From: Drosophila pseudoobscura
Taxonomy: Eukaryota; Arthropoda; Insecta; Diptera; Drosophilidae
DNA length: 64,000 nt
Assembly (NCBI RefSeq): GCF_009870125.1
Contig: NC_046679.1
Location: 13,516,001-13,580,000, forward strand
Reading direction: 5' to 3'
Below, piece after piece: positions 38,376 through 51,500 of this stretch. The notes under the pieces were generated by a model. It was not told the origin of the DNA. It ran no database searches and saw only the letters and a program-made list of their open reading frames with translations. Position numbers and translations under genes: made by a program. How positions within the stretch are numbered: the first letter of the stretch is position 1; the number at the start of each line of letters is the position of its first letter.

Positions 38376-41093
38376 GACAACCCCCATGCCATATGCTGCA
38401 CGCACTGGCCACCATTGACCGCTGTCTCACATTCGTACATACATACATATCTCTTCCCAAATTCCAAACCCGGCTAAGCGCGTTTCGTGTGCGCATTTTG
38501 GCCACACTGACCAAAACACTAACTGGCCGGCAGAACAGGTAAAGGGGTAGGGGTTACTGCGGCAGCTCTTGATACTAACTATAAGCCAACAAGCCGCTAC
38601 CAACTTCCCGCTCATAAACGAACCAATGGGAAGGGGACAGTGGTTAGGGTTTCATATGAAAAGGCGGTCCGAGTATGGTCGGAACCTGAATTCAAGCTCA
38701 CTTCCTGTATTCAACAATGATATTGAATTTCTCTAGCAGTTGCCAGCCTTGACTTTACTTACTCTTAACCTAAAGTCAGGGTTACTTTCAATTACTTCAA
38801 TTATGGAGAAGGCAACAAGTAAACACAAAAATTACTGCGTCAATGAAGGAGTTCTCTGACATCCTTTAACCTCAGTTGGAATTCAAGATATCTTTTGAGC
38901 TTAACCCTTTCCTTAACCGACAATCAACAGTGACAGCCTCAATTGGTCTTCGGTAATGAGAGCCTTTTCTTTCATTAGCCAGAGGGGACCTCTGATCCCA
39001 CTTTCCATCCGATCTCTTACCACTGTGTGCCAACATCTCCTTGGCTGGTTAGCCACACACATTTGCGTGCTTCTTTTGTGCTTTGGTAATTTGCTTTAAA
39101 TATTTGTTTAAAATATCATAACGCACGTACGCTGGCAAGTTGTACGTGGTATCTAACAGATAGATGTGAAAATAAAAGTTGTTTGTACTGCCACGAGGTG
39201 TGGTGGCGGTCTTGGGCCCCGGCCCCGGATTCGGCCCCCAAGAAAAGATTCTCATGGCAACAACCAAAAGTACGGAAGGGAAATACGCGTAGAGAAATTG
39301 CGCCCAGAATGGGATGCTCATGGGTTGAGGCGGGGGCGGTGGCGGTGGCGGCGACGGTTGCGTACTACCTAACGGGTTCCGCATACGTGCCACTGCCGAT
39401 CGAGCCATCTATCCACCGATCAGACACTGAATATCATTCGGTATTCGAATCGATTCAAGTCGATTCACTTTGGGTGACATTGTTATGCATTACGCACCCT
39501 GTGTGCCAAGACGAGAGACGTGTGTGCGAGTTTTGTTCCTGTGCCGCGGTTACCAATTGCGACCCAGTCCCAGTTTCGAAATCTTCCAACATTTTCGACA
39601 CTCTACGTGACAGCATTCGCGGGCGACCTTTCGTCGAAAATCGAATAAAACTTGATCGAAATGGAAATGGGTTTAGAAAGCCACACAGCCCCCTGCTATG
39701 GAATTAAGTGTTTAATTTTCTATATGCCCCTGCTAATTTCCTACATTTAACACTGGCTTATTGCCATTCGGTGCATGACCCTAGACACCGCTTGGTCTTG
39801 ACGTAAGCCGTTCGAACCGTATACTTATTGGGGAATTCTTGACTATTGATTAGTCAACCGGTTGAGCGATTTGCTTGCAAATTAACTTTCCATTCACACA
39901 AGTCCCCCCAGCCCTTCTGTTCGTCTTAATTGATGCATGCAGCCGATTAAGCCATTACACAAGTGCCGCCGGTGGCAGGGATTTTACAGAACAATTGCTG
40001 TGTACAGCCAGGACTGGACGCGTGGAAATGCATAAGTCCCCCCAAGCCAAAGCCATAGCCATAGCCAAAGCCACAGCAAAAGCCAAAGCCATGGCCAGAG
40101 CGGATAACATGCCGATCATATCGATATGCAAAGTGCCTCGGGTCCACTGATTCCACCACGAGTAGCCGACAAAAAAGAAGACCGAATAAAATAATATAAA
40201 ATGGAATAAAATAAAATCAACACAAAAACAATAAAGGAGAGCATACCACCGGGAGGACGAAGCTGCGCATACCCTTCAAGAGTGGGGGAGAACCTACTTC
40301 ATGGATGGCTTATATGTAGTACGAATGCGAAACCATGATACCCCCTGCCAGTGTACTGCATGCAGTCATACTCGCACTAGATTGCGGACATGATGGAAAA
40401 TCATAAAATCAAGGAGTGCAGGAAGGACCACAAAAACCAGAGACCAGAGTGTGCCACAGCAACAGCCACAGCCACAGCCAGAGCCGAAGTGAGAGCCACT
40501 ATCATGGGCAGCTTGCCACAAGGCTGTTGGCTGGGATGTCGAGTGAAAGGAGGTGCCACGCCAGAAATCATCGACAGAATCGATGCTTTAATAGCAGCAT
40601 TCTATAAATATATGTATTTGTATCTGCATACACAATGTTTTTGCTTCTAAATTTTGTTGTTGCCACTGCCACAGTCTTTGTTGTTCTGTTGATTTGCACA
40701 AACAAATTTTGTCAACAAGATTAATGCTAATTGAAGTTTTTGAACTCAACTCGAGGCAAGGCGAGACGAGACGGGGCGTCTCCATTCCGAAGTCTTGTTC
40801 AATGAAAGTTTCGTTTCGCCTTCTGCGGAAGTTTGGCCAAGTGCGAAAAGTTATCAACCGAAACGGCAACGACAACGACAACATGGATGATGGAGCTAAG
40901 GCTAAGCCAGAGCTGAGGCTGATGCTGATGCTGAGGCTGATGCTGATACTGCCACTGTTAATGATGATGATGATTAACTAGTTTCTGCGATTATCATCGT
41001 GACTTTTAATTGGTAAATTTCTTGTCCAAGATTCTATTAATGGCCCACCGAACCCACTAACCAACAAACTATGAAAGTAACTGCTGCATCAGG

Positions 41094-41136
41094 CTGGGTC
41101 TGGGTCTGGGTCTGGGTCTGGGTCTGGGTCTGGGCT
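41094..41136. repeat. (TGGGTC)n hexamer array
   Basis: About seven near-perfect hexamer units. Shorter relatives (complement GACCCA) occur near 33550, 34875 and 52195, all in the same non-coding domain. Confidence 0.92.
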
Positions 41137-43050
41137 GGTCTGTCCGGCAATTAACAACTCTTAAGTGCCTTAACATTGAACTTACTTATGAAATTGCTCT
41201 TGAATCGGTCTCTGCGAGTATCGTATCGGTTGGCTTCAATTAACACTTCACCAACTCTGAATCTGGTGTTTTGTGGCCGGTTTCGTTTCAAGTAGTTAAT
41301 AGAGAACATTGAAAGTGATTAGAGCTGTTGAGGCCGCTCTTAAGGTTGCATCTATTTAGATAGGCAAAGCGAAAACTCGATTTCAATGCACGTTTACGAG
41401 GTGTGAGGTTTCTTATTGTGGAATATATAAGTAATATGCAACTTTTATGCATTCAAGAATCTCTTTTAAAGTAGTAGTAGTGGAAGTGCCCCGTGTCCCT
41501 CAAGGGCAGTCTGACTCAATCGATTGAGACTTCTGCAGTATCTCAATCGATATTGAGATAAAGTCGCCCAGAAACCCGTCCACTCAGCCCACATTTAGAA
41601 ATAATTAATGTTGACATCGAGAAACCGGATGCTCATATAAGAATACGTAGCTAAAAAAGGAAGTTTATGTGATTCTTGTACTTGTTTTGATCGATGTTAC
41701 TCGTACGCGAACTGCTATTAATCGTAGTAGAAAATTTCCACAGAACTTAACATAATAGAAAAATAAAACTAGAATCGATTAGCATTTACATTTTGTTTAC
41801 ATTTTATTCATTGATGTATTCAGTATTCAAGGCAAAGTAATTTGCAACCAGGTTTTACAACTAGCTGTTTATAAAGGATTTTTTCAAGCTAATAATGAGA
41901 GTGGCCGCTGCTCAAATGAGTGATGTTTACACCCACTTTCGTTGTACTTCCAAAGGATATCTGATTTAATCCGAAGCACGCTCCATCGATTGCCTTAAAC
42001 GGCCAACTAACAGTTAATCATTTTTGCAGTTATGTTTTTTATCCGCTCAGCAAAGAGGCTAACATCAAGGGGCTTTAAGTGCTCTTTTTTAGCTCAAACG
42101 AATATTCGATAACACCTCACTCCCATCAGCGTTGCATAAATGCACTATCAAGGACCCTCGAGGAGCGCGAAGGGGTTTGCAATCTCTTCAAAAATGCACT
42201 CTGTGGCGCCCGCTCGCTCGCCGGTGCGTTCGTTGAAATGAATATTCGATAACTTTAAAATCAGATTTATAGCTGCCGCGCATAAACGTTGAGTGGGGGA
42301 TAAAGTTAATATATCAGCTTTAATAAAAAAAGGGCCGCCAAAGGCACGCAAATTCGGACGGGCCCCCTGGGAGCGAGTCTGAGTGGGGACCTTGCCACGT
42401 CCGTGACTGTGACCGTGTCCGTGTCCGTGTCCATGGGTCCATGGCCATTTCCATTTCCATCTTCAATTGCATTTGGCTGGGGGATTCATTCAATTTCCAT
42501 TCGTCATTCAATCGGGCATGCAATTCAGTTATGAAAACCGAATGCTGCGTATTTATTTTGTACATTTGTACATATACTGCCCCGCACATACTCGTCCAAT
42601 AGTATATTCCCTTACTTCTATACGATTCTGCTTCCGAGTGTGCTCGTAATACATATAAATTTGTTTGCATTTATGAATATGTATCCCGTCATAGACTCAT
42701 TTTTATGGCTTTCTTGCGCTCTTTTCCTTTTTTCCTGATGTCTTTATGCCTCCCTTTGATTGTTTTTTTTCCTGGCTGCAATCGATAAACAAGCGTGGCG
42801 GCGTGGCATATCTCTGGGCCCACTGCAGGCATCATGCGAATGCCAAATACCGAATACTCAGAGCGTAACGAATGTTTGGCTAACGCTAGCTCCCCATGTA
42901 ATCGATTTAATCATAATCCAGCTTTTACTATTTATTGTTCTGAGTTATAGTATAAATATGTATGCGGGATGCATTAATACAAACACAAAATATTATCCCC
43001 CTAGCCTCTATACTCGATGCTGCTTCAGCTCAGGCCCTGGTCCAGGACTT

Positions 43051-43345
43051 GTGATACTCTGCAGAGGATAATAGGATTTTGCTTAGGGGCTTTGGGTTTT
43101 CGTATTTGGATTTTGTTTTTGTTGGACACCTATTTACTTTCTCCACATAATATAATATAAATAGGAATATCGTAAATCCTAACGTCACTAACTTGTTTCT
43201 AAGGATAATTCAACGAATTTTTGGAAAAAGTGTTCATTCCTTTATCATAAACACTCTTGAAGAAAAAACTGCACTCCTTTCCTTAGAAACGATCGATCCT
43301 TAAGGGTATCGTAATCTTCGTACCCCAAATGTTGGTCGTTCCTTC
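43051..43345. mobile_element. Possible degraded DINE-1/INE-1-like Helitron fragment
   Basis: gtgatactctgcagaggataatag at 43051-43074 resembles the short hairpin (ATACCC..TGCAGAGGGTAT) near the end of Drosophila DINE-1 elements. About 250 bases later, gcactcctttcctta and taagggtatcgtaat follow. The match is by memory of the hairpin only, and the boundaries are uncertain. Confidence 0.3.
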
Positions 43346-46300
43346 TTGTTGTTAGCTGACTTTGGCTCCATTGGAGCATATTTATGGTTATAGTATGCAT
43401 AACTGGAGGCAACCATAAAGTAATAATATGAAAGCGACCAGAGCTCCTCCCTCAAGCCCTTATTCATCCTCTATGCCACCAGTGTTTCAGGACCGTAGCG
43501 TTGGTGGCCAAGGGGGGAGTGTACAATCATTGATTTTGGTTCAACTTAGTTTTTCTTATGCAAATACGCAAAAGCATTTTCCTTTCTCTCTCTCGGGTGT
43601 GTGGGTGTCGGGGGAAGAGGTACAGCCACTGGCCAGGATATTGAAATATCCGGTTTATACTTAAGTATTTATTAAAAAATAAACAAACACTCGCACAGGC
43701 ACACACATTCGTAAAAGCAAGGCGGCTCTAAATTGATCCGATCTGCATCTCTGCAGGCGTTCTCCCCCCCACAGAAATTGTTTCTGATTGAAAAATCTGC
43801 TTTATTTCAGTTTCGACCAGGTCAACACCCTCCAGCATCTCCATCTCCCTCCCTCCACACTGTCTGTGTTGTGCGGTTTATTACGTTATAATGTAGATGG
43901 CCGATTGCGGAGGGTCCCAAGTGGTTGGTCATAAACAAAAGCATTGCCACTTTGCCACTTGATATGCATAATCCACATCCACACCGAATTTTCATTGCAT
44001 TTACGGGCTTTAAAATTGTTGGGTTTTTATCAGAGCGTAAGGCCATTCCAAATGAATTAAATGAAGATGAAAATACTTGTAGTTCGGCGACTCAGTTCAC
44101 TCCAATTTGAGAGCAGAAGTTTTGAGGGGAGCTGTTGGGGGGGAGAAGTTTCCGGGAAATATTTCACAAATCATGAGCCACTCGTTTCCAGCATTTCCCC
44201 GCTCCATTGTTCTTTTCATGAGCAAGAATTTAATAACAATATGTAACATATTCCGTCTTTCTTCTCGGAAATTCTTTTGTCTTTCATTTGGCAGCGTCCT
44301 TCCCAAATTCCAAGTGTGTATTCTAAAAGCGAAAAATGTACAGAATATTGTGGTAATTCCCATCAATATTTACTAGTTATTTAGGGCTTTAGTTGCACAG
44401 TAATACTTTTGTGTAGAGTTCCGAGTGAGAGCTTATTGTAATTCCTTTCTTTTGTTCCTGAACTGTCAGTCAGAACTTATACGACTTTACAAGTATTACA
44501 ACCAATTATCCATACAATGTCTAAAATATGAATATAAATAAGTGGCTTATTACCATGAATATTAGGTATTTAGGTAACCCAAACATTGTAAATTATGACT
44601 CATTTAATAATGCATTAAGAATTTCTCGAAATGAAGAGGTATTTAAAAACTAATAAAACAAAGTTACGCGAATACCAAATTGCGGAATCATAAAAAGCAA
44701 CAGTCCGTACCAGTACCCCTTTATACAAATACTCGAAAACCCCCGTGAAACCCCCATGAAAAACATACTCAATTTAAATGCAATAAACAAATGTATCTCG
44801 CAGAACCTTCACCCTCCCGGCAGGACCAGGAACTGGAGGCGGAGCAACAGATTTGGATGGGAACATTGTTTGCATTTGAAATAAAAGAAGTAATAACTTT
44901 TATGCGATGTTTAACATTTTCATGCAGTCCACAAACATTGCGGAGGAAACATTTTGCTTTATGGAGATTTTTGATTTGCAACAAGCAAAATAAATTGAAT
45001 GCAATTTGTGGGCAGCATAAAAATGAGGAAAAATACATTTAGCCAGCGGCTGGCGCACGGAGCAGGAGTTGGTGATGGAGCTGGAATCCACCACAGTTGG
45101 GGTTTCGGTTTTTGGGGTCCGGCTTTCGGTTTGAGGATGGAATGGGTCAGAGCGGATCCAGCGGAATGGGGCCTGAGTGCATGTGTGGTTTCAGTATTAT
45201 CCACAATACATAATTATATGTTTGGGGGAATGGCTTGTGGCCACGACCAGACACAATTTTGCAATGTTGCGTGCCTCGGGATGTTGCTGTTGTTGCCGCA
45301 CCCCCAGTATGGGTCAGTTTTGGGGCAACAACGGCCACAGCAATCAGAGGAATTAACAATGGGGAAAAATCACTGCAAAAGCAATAGAAGTACAATGGAT
45401 GAGACCGAAAAAAAAGGGGCAACAATTTCGCTTTCTCGCTTCGAGGGCAAAGGTCAGTCCACCCCCACACCCTACCATCCATGTCAGCCAGTTGGTCAGT
45501 TGGTGTCTGAGAGGACTACTAGTGATAAAAAGTAATGAACAAATTGTAGCAACAACGAGAGAACACTAAAACATCTTTGTGCTACTTTGTGTGCGGGTCA
45601 GTGGGTCGGTTATTGTTCATCTTCTTCTTGTGTTTCTTAGATTGGTTCGTTCTGGGCTGGATTTTGGGGGTAACTAAAGCTCGAGGCTGTACAGTGTACA
45701 CCCAATGAATGAGGGCGTACACTCCCACTCAGAGACAGAGAGAGAAAGAAAAAGACATAAAGAAGTCATCGTTTAACAGAGCATAGCAAATGATTTCCTA
45801 CGAAAATTTGTCACACACAAAACAATGTGCACGCACAGTGACACCCGCACCCACACCCACACACACACAGAGGGACAGAGAGACAGATCTGTCGAGCAAC
45901 AGATACAGATACATTTACAGATAAACAGACACACAGCACACAGATGCTGTGTGTGAGGAGACACATTGATTCCGAAGGAAGCTCGTGAGGCAACAGTGAA
46001 GCCCTCACTAAATAACATGCACAATGCCAAGATAAAGTGGCAAATGAGCAACAAAGACAACAACAATAGCAGCTACAAACACCAACTACAGCATCATCAG
46101 TGGGTATCGAACAAAAGCTCTTGTACGTGTTAAGCACTCATTGCTGTCAGACATGCCGCATAGTTGACGAAGAAGAATGTTGCTGCCTGCTCGCGACGTG
46201 TGGGAACACAAGCTATAGCACTTGCGGCTGATGGCCAAACCAAACCGCTCTGGAGTTGAAGAGCAGCGCAGCTAAGCCAGTGATGCCAAGCAGTGGGGTG

Positions 46301-48399
46301 AGCCGACAGCCAGTGATGCGAACAGGTTGATCGATCAATCGGTTAATCACTAGCGACTGGGGGGATCTCTGGGAAATATCTAAACAGGAACATTGATAGA
46401 CGAGTACTTAATCAGATTGATATGAATAATGGAGAAATTAGAGCCGGCCAGTGTTAGGTAGATCCATAAGTAGATCAGTCGAAGAAAGTCTTCCTTATAG
46501 AAGTGCCCAAACAGCAAGTGATATTACGACAAAGAAGGCTATCAGGGAATCAGACATCTTTCAATGGAAACCACACTTATGTACATCTGTTTCATCTGCA
46601 ACTTGCCACGCGTATTGCCGCCCTGAACAAACATCAATTAAACGCCCACCTTTGTTAACAGTCCAAACAGAATATTAAACAATTACTTCAAAAGTTGGCA
46701 GGGACCAATGTGTTCAACACTAAATGGCTGGCCACACCCAGGCCATCCACCGGGACTCACATCCCCTTCCACACCCACTAGTACTGCTACTCCTACTGCC
46801 ACCCATTCGACACGCATACGCCCCGTGTGACGCGACCGACACTTGAGCCGGCAATCAGGCTCAATCGCAGAGGCAACAACGAATGGAGGAGCTTGCAATC
46901 TGGTGCCGCACTCACACAGTTGCACGTACGAGTGCCGCAGCTTTGAAATGTGAGCTTTTCCAGCAGCGCCAGTGGCAGAGGCGGAGGTGGAGGCGGGCGC
47001 AAAGGCAGCTGTGGCAGCAGCACAAACAACAAATATAAATCGTTAACAATAAATAATCGTCTATAAGAGACGACATTTGTTGCTCCCCTTTGTTGTTGCA
47101 GGGTTGGGTGGTGTCCTAGGAGCTAGGGGTTGGGCTAAGGGCTAGGGGATGCCGACTTTGTCGCTGCTTTATGCATTTGTAGTCGTATTTGTAACACAAT
47201 TGTTTATGCCGCTGCGGCTTGTTGTTCTTGTTCTTTTGTTGTTCTGTTTTTATAGCTTGCCAGGGCCTGCTCCACCCACTCTTCACCCACTCCCCACCCA
47301 CTCTGCGCCCACTTAGCTCCGCTTATTACCCAAACCATGCCCAGAGCCGCCTCCATCCCGTCTGGAGGGCTTTGGAGCATAGTTTATTGTTATTTTATTG
47401 GGGGTGAGGCCTTCTTTTAGGCTTTCGCGTGCTTTGTAAATAATTCGTGCTCGGCGCGTTTATGACGTGATTTCTTAACTGTTTGTCCCCCCGGAACTGC
47501 CTTCCTTCCTGCCTTCCGCTGTCGGTTTTGGCCCTGGCCACGCCCCCCTCACTACGGCTCTCACTTCAGTTTCGGGCCATGTCCCATGCCTCTTCTTGAC
47601 GCTCAAGTGGCTGCAATTTCAATTTGCAAAGAATTTCCATTATGATTTCTCACCCTCACAATGCCCTGGAGCTGGTGAGCGTGGAAGGGTATGCTGAATT
47701 TGTGACGAGGTGTGTAAAAAGAAAGGGTTTAGGTATAAATGTGTTCTAGAAGTGGAATTGAACAGAATAGAAGATGTGGCCGCCTGCTGAATAGCATCTT
47801 CTACCAAATTATGGAATTATTAGGGAATGCACACATCTCTGAGGAGTTCACATAACTTCACTTCTGCTAGAACCTAGTCTGCATCTGACAGTCGCCATTC
47901 GCGTGCTCCCTCCATTGATGTCTCTCATCAGAGGACTGCATTTTCATGTCAGAACGTAGTTTGCATGGCTTTTGTTTTGATTTAATTGAAAAATATCATA
48001 TTCCATGGAGATATACGAGTATGTAATCGTAAGAGTACTCGTTTGATCCGCAAAAAAATTTCAAATTATATTCAATTATAAATTACACAAATCGGAGCAG
48101 AGAGGGAAAGTAATGGCAGAGAGGGGAGGAGAGGGCGAGGGAGATGGCAATTGAAAACGATTTAAATGTTTGCTTATTTATTAGCGCATAAATTTGTTTT
48201 TGCAGAAGTTTTATTTGTTGCCATTTTTGTTGTTGCTGCTGCTGTTGCCACTGCCGCTGCTGTTGCTGTTGCCACTGCCAATTGTGCATTACATGCCGGC
48301 AATTGTTGTTGCATTGATTTCTGGCGTGATTTCCACGATTATTATGGCAGCAACAAAAATGAGGGAGCGAGCCACAAAGGAAAGGAAAGCACTCTATAA

Positions 48400-48560
48400 G
48401 GCCGAAGGTTATGATACCCTTACAGATCGGTTGAAGCTATCCCTTCGCTGCTCTTCGCCGTAATGACAATCTCATTTTAAAAAATAAATGCATTTTAAAT
48501 TATTCTGGATTTTCTGGAGAGGACAAAACATACCCATTGGAAGGGTATAAAACTGCAAGC
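48400..48560. mobile_element. Possible small transposon remnant
   Basis: ttatgatacccttacagatcgg at about 48409-48430 and ggaagggtataaaact at about 48539-48554 form an imperfect inverted pair (ATACCCTT...AAGGGTAT) with about 120 bases between. This arrangement is common in degraded fly repeats. No target duplication could be confirmed. Confidence 0.3.
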
Positions 48561-51500
48561 GAAGGAAAAAAATGAACCGATTAATTAATATAAATTATAG
48601 CGGAGCGCATTTAATTTATTTGTATATAGTTTTTATGACTCCGGTTCGCTTTTCGTTTGGTTTCGTTTCGTTTCGGTTTTTTTTTTCTTTCTGTTTTACG
48701 GCGATTTTGTAATGTCGTGTTGCTGTAATTGTTGTTGTCATTGATAATGAGCGAATTATGTAATTACAATTTGTACATGCAAGGGTCCATGTGTGTGTGT
48801 GGGTGTGGGTGAATGTGTGCCTGCTTAAGTTTTTTTACAATTTTTTTTTGTTTTTGACTGGAAACTAGCCATAAATAAACAGGTGTAATAATGGGGCGAC
48901 AAACAATTGAAATTGATTTAGAAATCGAAATGTTCATGGAAATTCAATAAAAATTTAATAATATTCATGTCAGGGCTTGTTGTTTGTTTTATGTAAATTT
49001 AAATTAACCGTATATATTCATTGTTAGCGGAAGCCAAAATGAAATCATATTAAAATATATCATAATGGAAATTAATTAGCATTTATTAAATAAGAATTCA
49101 ATTCAGTGAACGAAACATAATAATTGGGTAAAACTAACATTGGATTAAATATTGCATGCCAGTGTCCCGGTAAACCATACTGCCTTGTAATTTTATTATT
49201 ACATATACAAATATATAAAAAAATCCCTGCATTGAGGACATTAAAAATAAAGGGATTCGATTATATCCACTTATGGCCAAAGAAATGCAATAAATTGAAA
49301 GGAATTTTTTCTATTAGGTAGAGCGATATTCAATGTTCATTCAATTTCTCTTCGAAGCGCATCTGACACTTATGAGCTATTGGTAAAGTTTGTATTTTTT
49401 ATAAGCTCCGGCACATACTCGCAGAGGGTTGGGTGTTGGTCCTTTATGTTAGCATACGTTATTGTTACCACAAGAGTTATTGTTGTCCCGAGTTCATTGA
49501 AAGGAAAGCCCCTGAAAAGTGAATGTCCTTATGGCAAAGTTCGCAATGATTTATAGGGACAGCTTCATCGGTCCCTCGTTGAAATGTGCTTCATTCTAAA
49601 AAGAGTGTTTTAGTTAAGACCCCCCATTCATAAGTTCTACTAAAGATAGTTACAGATGACGGCTGTTTCTCGGGAGCTTATAAGGAGGCAAATCGGTCAT
49701 GGAATGAATCAAATTAAATCAATATTGATTTGATAAATATTTCCACTCTCGAAAATAACTCCCTTCTCACTCCCATTACTGGCATTGTTTTCATAATTTT
49801 TCGGTCCAGAGCGCAGTAAATGTGGGCATTTGAAATTCATATATGATAATTATGATTACATATCTCAGATGTCTGTCATCGCACATAATTTTCCAATTCA
49901 ATTGAACCATAATATTCGATTAGACTTAAAGTTCTACTGAAAAGAGCCCCAAGGGTCGTCCTGTCAGTGAACTGCATTCGTAACCCGAATACGAATATTT
50001 TCCCCAAGGCGAATTACACTTGGCACCCCATCTCCGCCCCCACGCCCACCTCGCCCCCATTGAGTAGATGAGGATTGGTAATTTGCCTATTCAATTTGGC
50101 TTTGATTGCTGTTATGGCCATGTGAATATGAGGCAATTTCTTGGCAATATTCGTATTTGTCTGGCCAATACATATGCGTTATGGCCATCCGCACACGCAC
50201 ACACGGACACACACACACTTGGCCATAACCAAAACTATTTGGTTAAACGCTCAACTTGGCCAGCAGCTCAGGTGTGTCGAGAGTGGACTCTGGTTGGGTT
50301 TTCGGGTGGGATTAGGGAGGTAATGGTGATGTGAGTAGTAGATGGCTCTGCCACATGCCACATGCCGCATGCCACCAACGCATGCGCAGCGCTTCAGGCG
50401 GAAAGATGACAAGTGATAAGAGAGTCAAGGGTCCTCCCCTGTCAGACATCGCCACAAGATCGGAGACACGTAGTCTCCCGGCAAAAGTTTCATTAATTTA
50501 ATTGCCGCAAATGTTTGTCACTTGTGTAATATTCGTACTCCTAATTGGAAATTACAAGTTCGCACACGTTCCGCTAAGAGATACGTTTAATTAGCATTTC
50601 CAAGAGAGCGGAGGGGAGGAGGGAGGATTGTAAAGAACTTGCAAGTGTGTTCCATGCAAACATTGGACGTTAGATAAAGTCGTTAAGACGCGCAGCGCGC
50701 AAACAACAATACCAGCCACATACCAGCTACCAGCTTCCCATCGAATGCAATTACTAGTAGTCGTACTACTGTTGACCCACTAAGTGGCTGTGCACACACC
50801 CTGGCCAAAGGTTGAAGGGTAGGAAGTGTTGCCAAGAAGCGCATAATGCTCCCTGCTCCCTGCTCCCTACTGCCGTCTCTCTGCTCACAAATCCCTGCAT
50901 AATTGAGTCTGAAAGGAGCCTGGTCTCTTGGACTCATTAGATACTGAATAGCCCCATTCGCACACCCATCCCACAGCACCACAAAGAGATTCATTTGAGC
51001 AGCTGTTAATTGAGATTCAATATGAATAGGGGGCGCCTCATGAATGGCTTAGCTGAATGGATGTGCCATAATGGAGCTGCCATAAACTAGACGCTGTCAC
51101 AGACCACTCAATTTCAATACCATTGCGGCTCATAAAATGACGCATCAATATAATCAAAATTATCATTACCACCAGCCCAGAACAGCCTCCGATGGTGGAG
51201 TCGGTACGGGGACGGGGACGGGGAGTGGGAAGGGGATGGGGATGGGGTTCTCCGATGGCAGACAGTAGCTGGAGCAGCAAACCACAACAGCAACGATGCA
51301 TGAGAGACATAAAAACTATAATCAATATCCATATCCATTAGCGTTATCGTATCAACGAACTCGAATAATAATAACGTACTCCTACATACATGTGTATGTA
51401 TGGCTGCTGTGGCAGTGGCAGCCACCGCAGAGGCAGACAGGGAGCCCGATACGGACACCGACAGAGAGATACGGATACGGTATGGCTTGGTGAACGAACG

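Larger units (their letters stand above)
31358..41000 (+). other. Long non-coding stretch, part 1 (probable FAR intron 1)
   Basis: No exon with conserved protein content is seen. It contains simple repeats: ACTCGTATTCGT-type near 31400, CCAGACCC/GAGCCA hexamers near 33537-33615, 34506-34560 and 34860-34922, CCAACG units near 35349-35372, ATTCG pentamers at 36053-36079, CA runs near 36795-36850, three CTGCCACCCCC units at 38343-38375, and AGCCAA hexamers at 40045-40100. Possible degraded transposon patches are near 34170-34200 (agacagacggacagacattt) and 37290-37400. Enhancers may be present but cannot be recognised by eye. Confidence 0.55.

Noticed and set aside
39800-39830. GTTCGAACC resembling a tRNA B box
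   Set aside because: No matching A box or cloverleaf stems at the right distance on either strand.
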